Source of the DNA: Vibrio amylolyticus
GTDB taxonomy: Bacteria > Pseudomonadota > Gammaproteobacteria > Enterobacterales > Vibrionaceae
Reading direction: 5' to 3'
Assembly (NCBI RefSeq): GCF_023145695.1
Contig: NZ_JAJHVV010000017.1
Location: 1-64,000, forward strand
Length of the DNA stretch: 64,000 bases
Numbering within the stretch: position 1 is the first letter of the stretch; each line of letters begins with the position of its first letter. The position numbers were made by a program, and so were the translations under genes. This document shows positions 62,957-64,000 of this stretch, in pieces. Below the pieces are notes generated by a model that worked only from the letters and a program-made list of their open reading frames with translations, had not been told where the DNA came from and did not search any database.

Positions 62957-64000
62957 CTACCGACGCCAAAATGCAGGGAAGAAGAGTACTAATAGCGTTA
63001 ATATTTCGAGCCGACCCATCAACATCCCAAAGCTGAGAAGCCATTTTGCACCATCAGGAAGCGGGGCGAAATTGCCTGTTGGGCCGATTACAGACCCCAT
63101 CCCAGGCCCTACGTTTGCAACCGCAGTAATTGAGCCTGATATGCTCGTGATTGGGTCAAGCCCCATCATACTCAATCCCGCAGCAATGAAGATAATCGTG
63201 ATAAAAAACATTAAGCCAAAGGCGACAACGGAACGAACGATATCGTCGTTAACAGGGCGCTGATTATAGCGCTGAACAAAGACGCCAGATGGGTGAATGA
63301 GCTTCATCATTTGCTTATTAAGAAGGGCGAAGGCAATTTGAAAACGAAATACTTTAATTCCACCAGATGTTGAACCTGAACAAGCCCCAGCCATCATTAA
63401 GAACGCAAAAAGGGTTGTTGGCAGTGCTCCCCAAGCCGTGAAGTCCTCTAAACCAAATCCAGTTGTAGTGACCACTGAAACGATATTAAACATTGCCACT
63501 CGTAATGCATCCATAATCGTGTAGCCGTCTCTAATCACAAGCCACGCTGCAACAACCAGACTTGAGCCAACAAACAGGTAACTAAAGCCTCTTACTTGGG
63601 CATCTTTGAATAACGGTTCGGTTTTTTTCTTTTTTAATACACTGACAAACAGTAAGAAAGGGAGCCCCCCGAGGAACATAAAGAAGGTGGCAACCCAGTG
63701 TGAACCATTTGAAAAGCTGTTCATTGAGCCGTCAGAAGTGGAATAACCTCCAGTTGATAACGTCGTGAAGGCATGATTGATGGCGTCAAATAGAGACATT
63801 CCAGTGAACAAAAAGCCGAACAGGCAGAGCAGCGTTAAGCTGACATAAACCACCACAATATTTTTCGCCACTGTTTTGGCTCTGGGACTGCTTTTATCTG
63901 ACCAGTCCGAAGATTCAGTATGGAATAGCTTCATACCACCGACATTGAGCATTGGAAGTACGGCTACTGCCATTACGATAAAGCCAACGCCTCCGAGCCA
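62957..64000 (-). CDS. trkH: TrkH-type potassium uptake protein, 3' part (second paralogue)
   Basis: The gene runs off the right edge; about 347 C-terminal residues are visible. P-loop motifs are FTTLSTGGYSTSD, VVTTTGFGLED, and NVGPGMGSVIGP, and the loop GACSGSTSGGIKVFRF marks a TrkH gating region. It differs from the TrkH at the left end. In V. cholerae a trkH lies next to trkA at this place, so trkA probably follows beyond the edge; that is inference. Confidence 0.9.
   Translation of the reverse strand, partial: WLGGVGFIVMAVAVLPMLNVGGMKLFHTESSDWSDKSSPRAKTVAKNIVVVYVSLTLLCLFGFLFTGMSLFDAINHAFTTLSTGGYSTSDGSMNSFSNGSHWVATFFMFLGGLPFLLFVSVLKKKKTEPLFKDAQVRGFSYLFVGSSLVVAAWLVIRDGYTIMDALRVAMFNIVSVVTTTGFGLEDFTAWGALPTTLFAFLMMAGACSGSTSGGIKVFRFQIAFALLNKQMMKLIHPSGVFVQRYNQRPVNDDIVRSVVAFGLMFFITIIFIAAGLSMMGLDPITSISGSITAVANVGPGMGSVIGPTGNFAPLPDGAKWLLSFGMLMGRLEILTLLVLFFPAFWRR

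Noticed and set aside
1..64000. Mobile elements, CRISPR arrays, defence or secretion clusters
   Set aside because: No transposase, integrase, phage, repeat-spacer or toxin-antitoxin pattern was visible, and the gene order is conserved core chromosome throughout.

Overview
The window is core chromosome of a Vibrio (Vibrionaceae, Gammaproteobacteria). It spans the chromosome 1 replication origin. This rests on gene order and protein similarity: mnmG-oriC-mioC, rpmH-rnpA-yidD-yidC-mnmE, dnaA-dnaN-recF-gyrB, rsmG-parA-parB-atpIBEFHAGDC, and a manganese exporter of the V. cholerae MneA type beside glyQS. The species cannot be fixed from the sequence alone. No rRNA or tRNA gene, insertion sequence, prophage, integron or CRISPR array was seen. 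The left edge may abut an rRNA operon.

Layout. 1-6.4 kb: yigZ-trkH-hemG leftward, and fadBA (fatty acid beta-oxidation) rightward behind a FadR-type operator. 6.4-10.5 kb: a divergent punR/punC pair, then a divergent pair of ABC genes (binding protein and permease) with no ATPase beside them. 10.5-19 kb: glmU and the nine-gene F1Fo ATP synthase operon. 19-28.2 kb: parB-parA-rsmG-mnmG, oriC (about 23.39-23.80 kb), then mioC, mnmE, yidC, yidD, rnpA and rpmH, all leftward. 28.4-30.7 kb: a complete polar amino-acid ABC transporter. 30.7-37.2 kb: the dnaA control region and dnaA-dnaN-recF-gyrB rightward. 37.2-38.7 kb: a heat-shock gene (ibpA type) with a sigma-32 promoter and an RNA thermometer, and a small lipoprotein. 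38.7-47.5 kb: avtA, glyQS, a manganese riboswitch with mneA, small membrane proteins, tusA, a LysR regulator and acuI. 47.7-54.3 kb: the ilvGMEDA operon with its leader peptide and attenuator. 54.5-64 kb: comM, a DUF2860 outer membrane protein, yihD, srkA-dsbA, ccoG, two very small reading frames, a Spo0M-like protein, a hemolysin-III-family protein and the 3' part of a second trkH.

How the parts fit. oriC, DnaA, DnaN, RecF, GyrB, ParAB and RsmG/MnmG form the replication and segregation core. YidC, YidD, RnpA and RpmH link ribosome, RNase P and membrane insertion. YidC serves the Fo subunits encoded nearby. Several controls are visible as RNA structures: a ROSE thermometer, a yybP-ykoY riboswitch and the ilv attenuator.

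No wholly new multi-gene system is evident. The observations most worth a second look are: the Mn riboswitch overlapping the mneA start; the ROSE/sigma-32 pair; the unusual short c subunit and variant a subunit of the ATP synthase; a lipoprotein-type signal on an ABC permease; a terminator that separates mioC from oriC; and two tiny reading frames at 60.87-61.18 kb.
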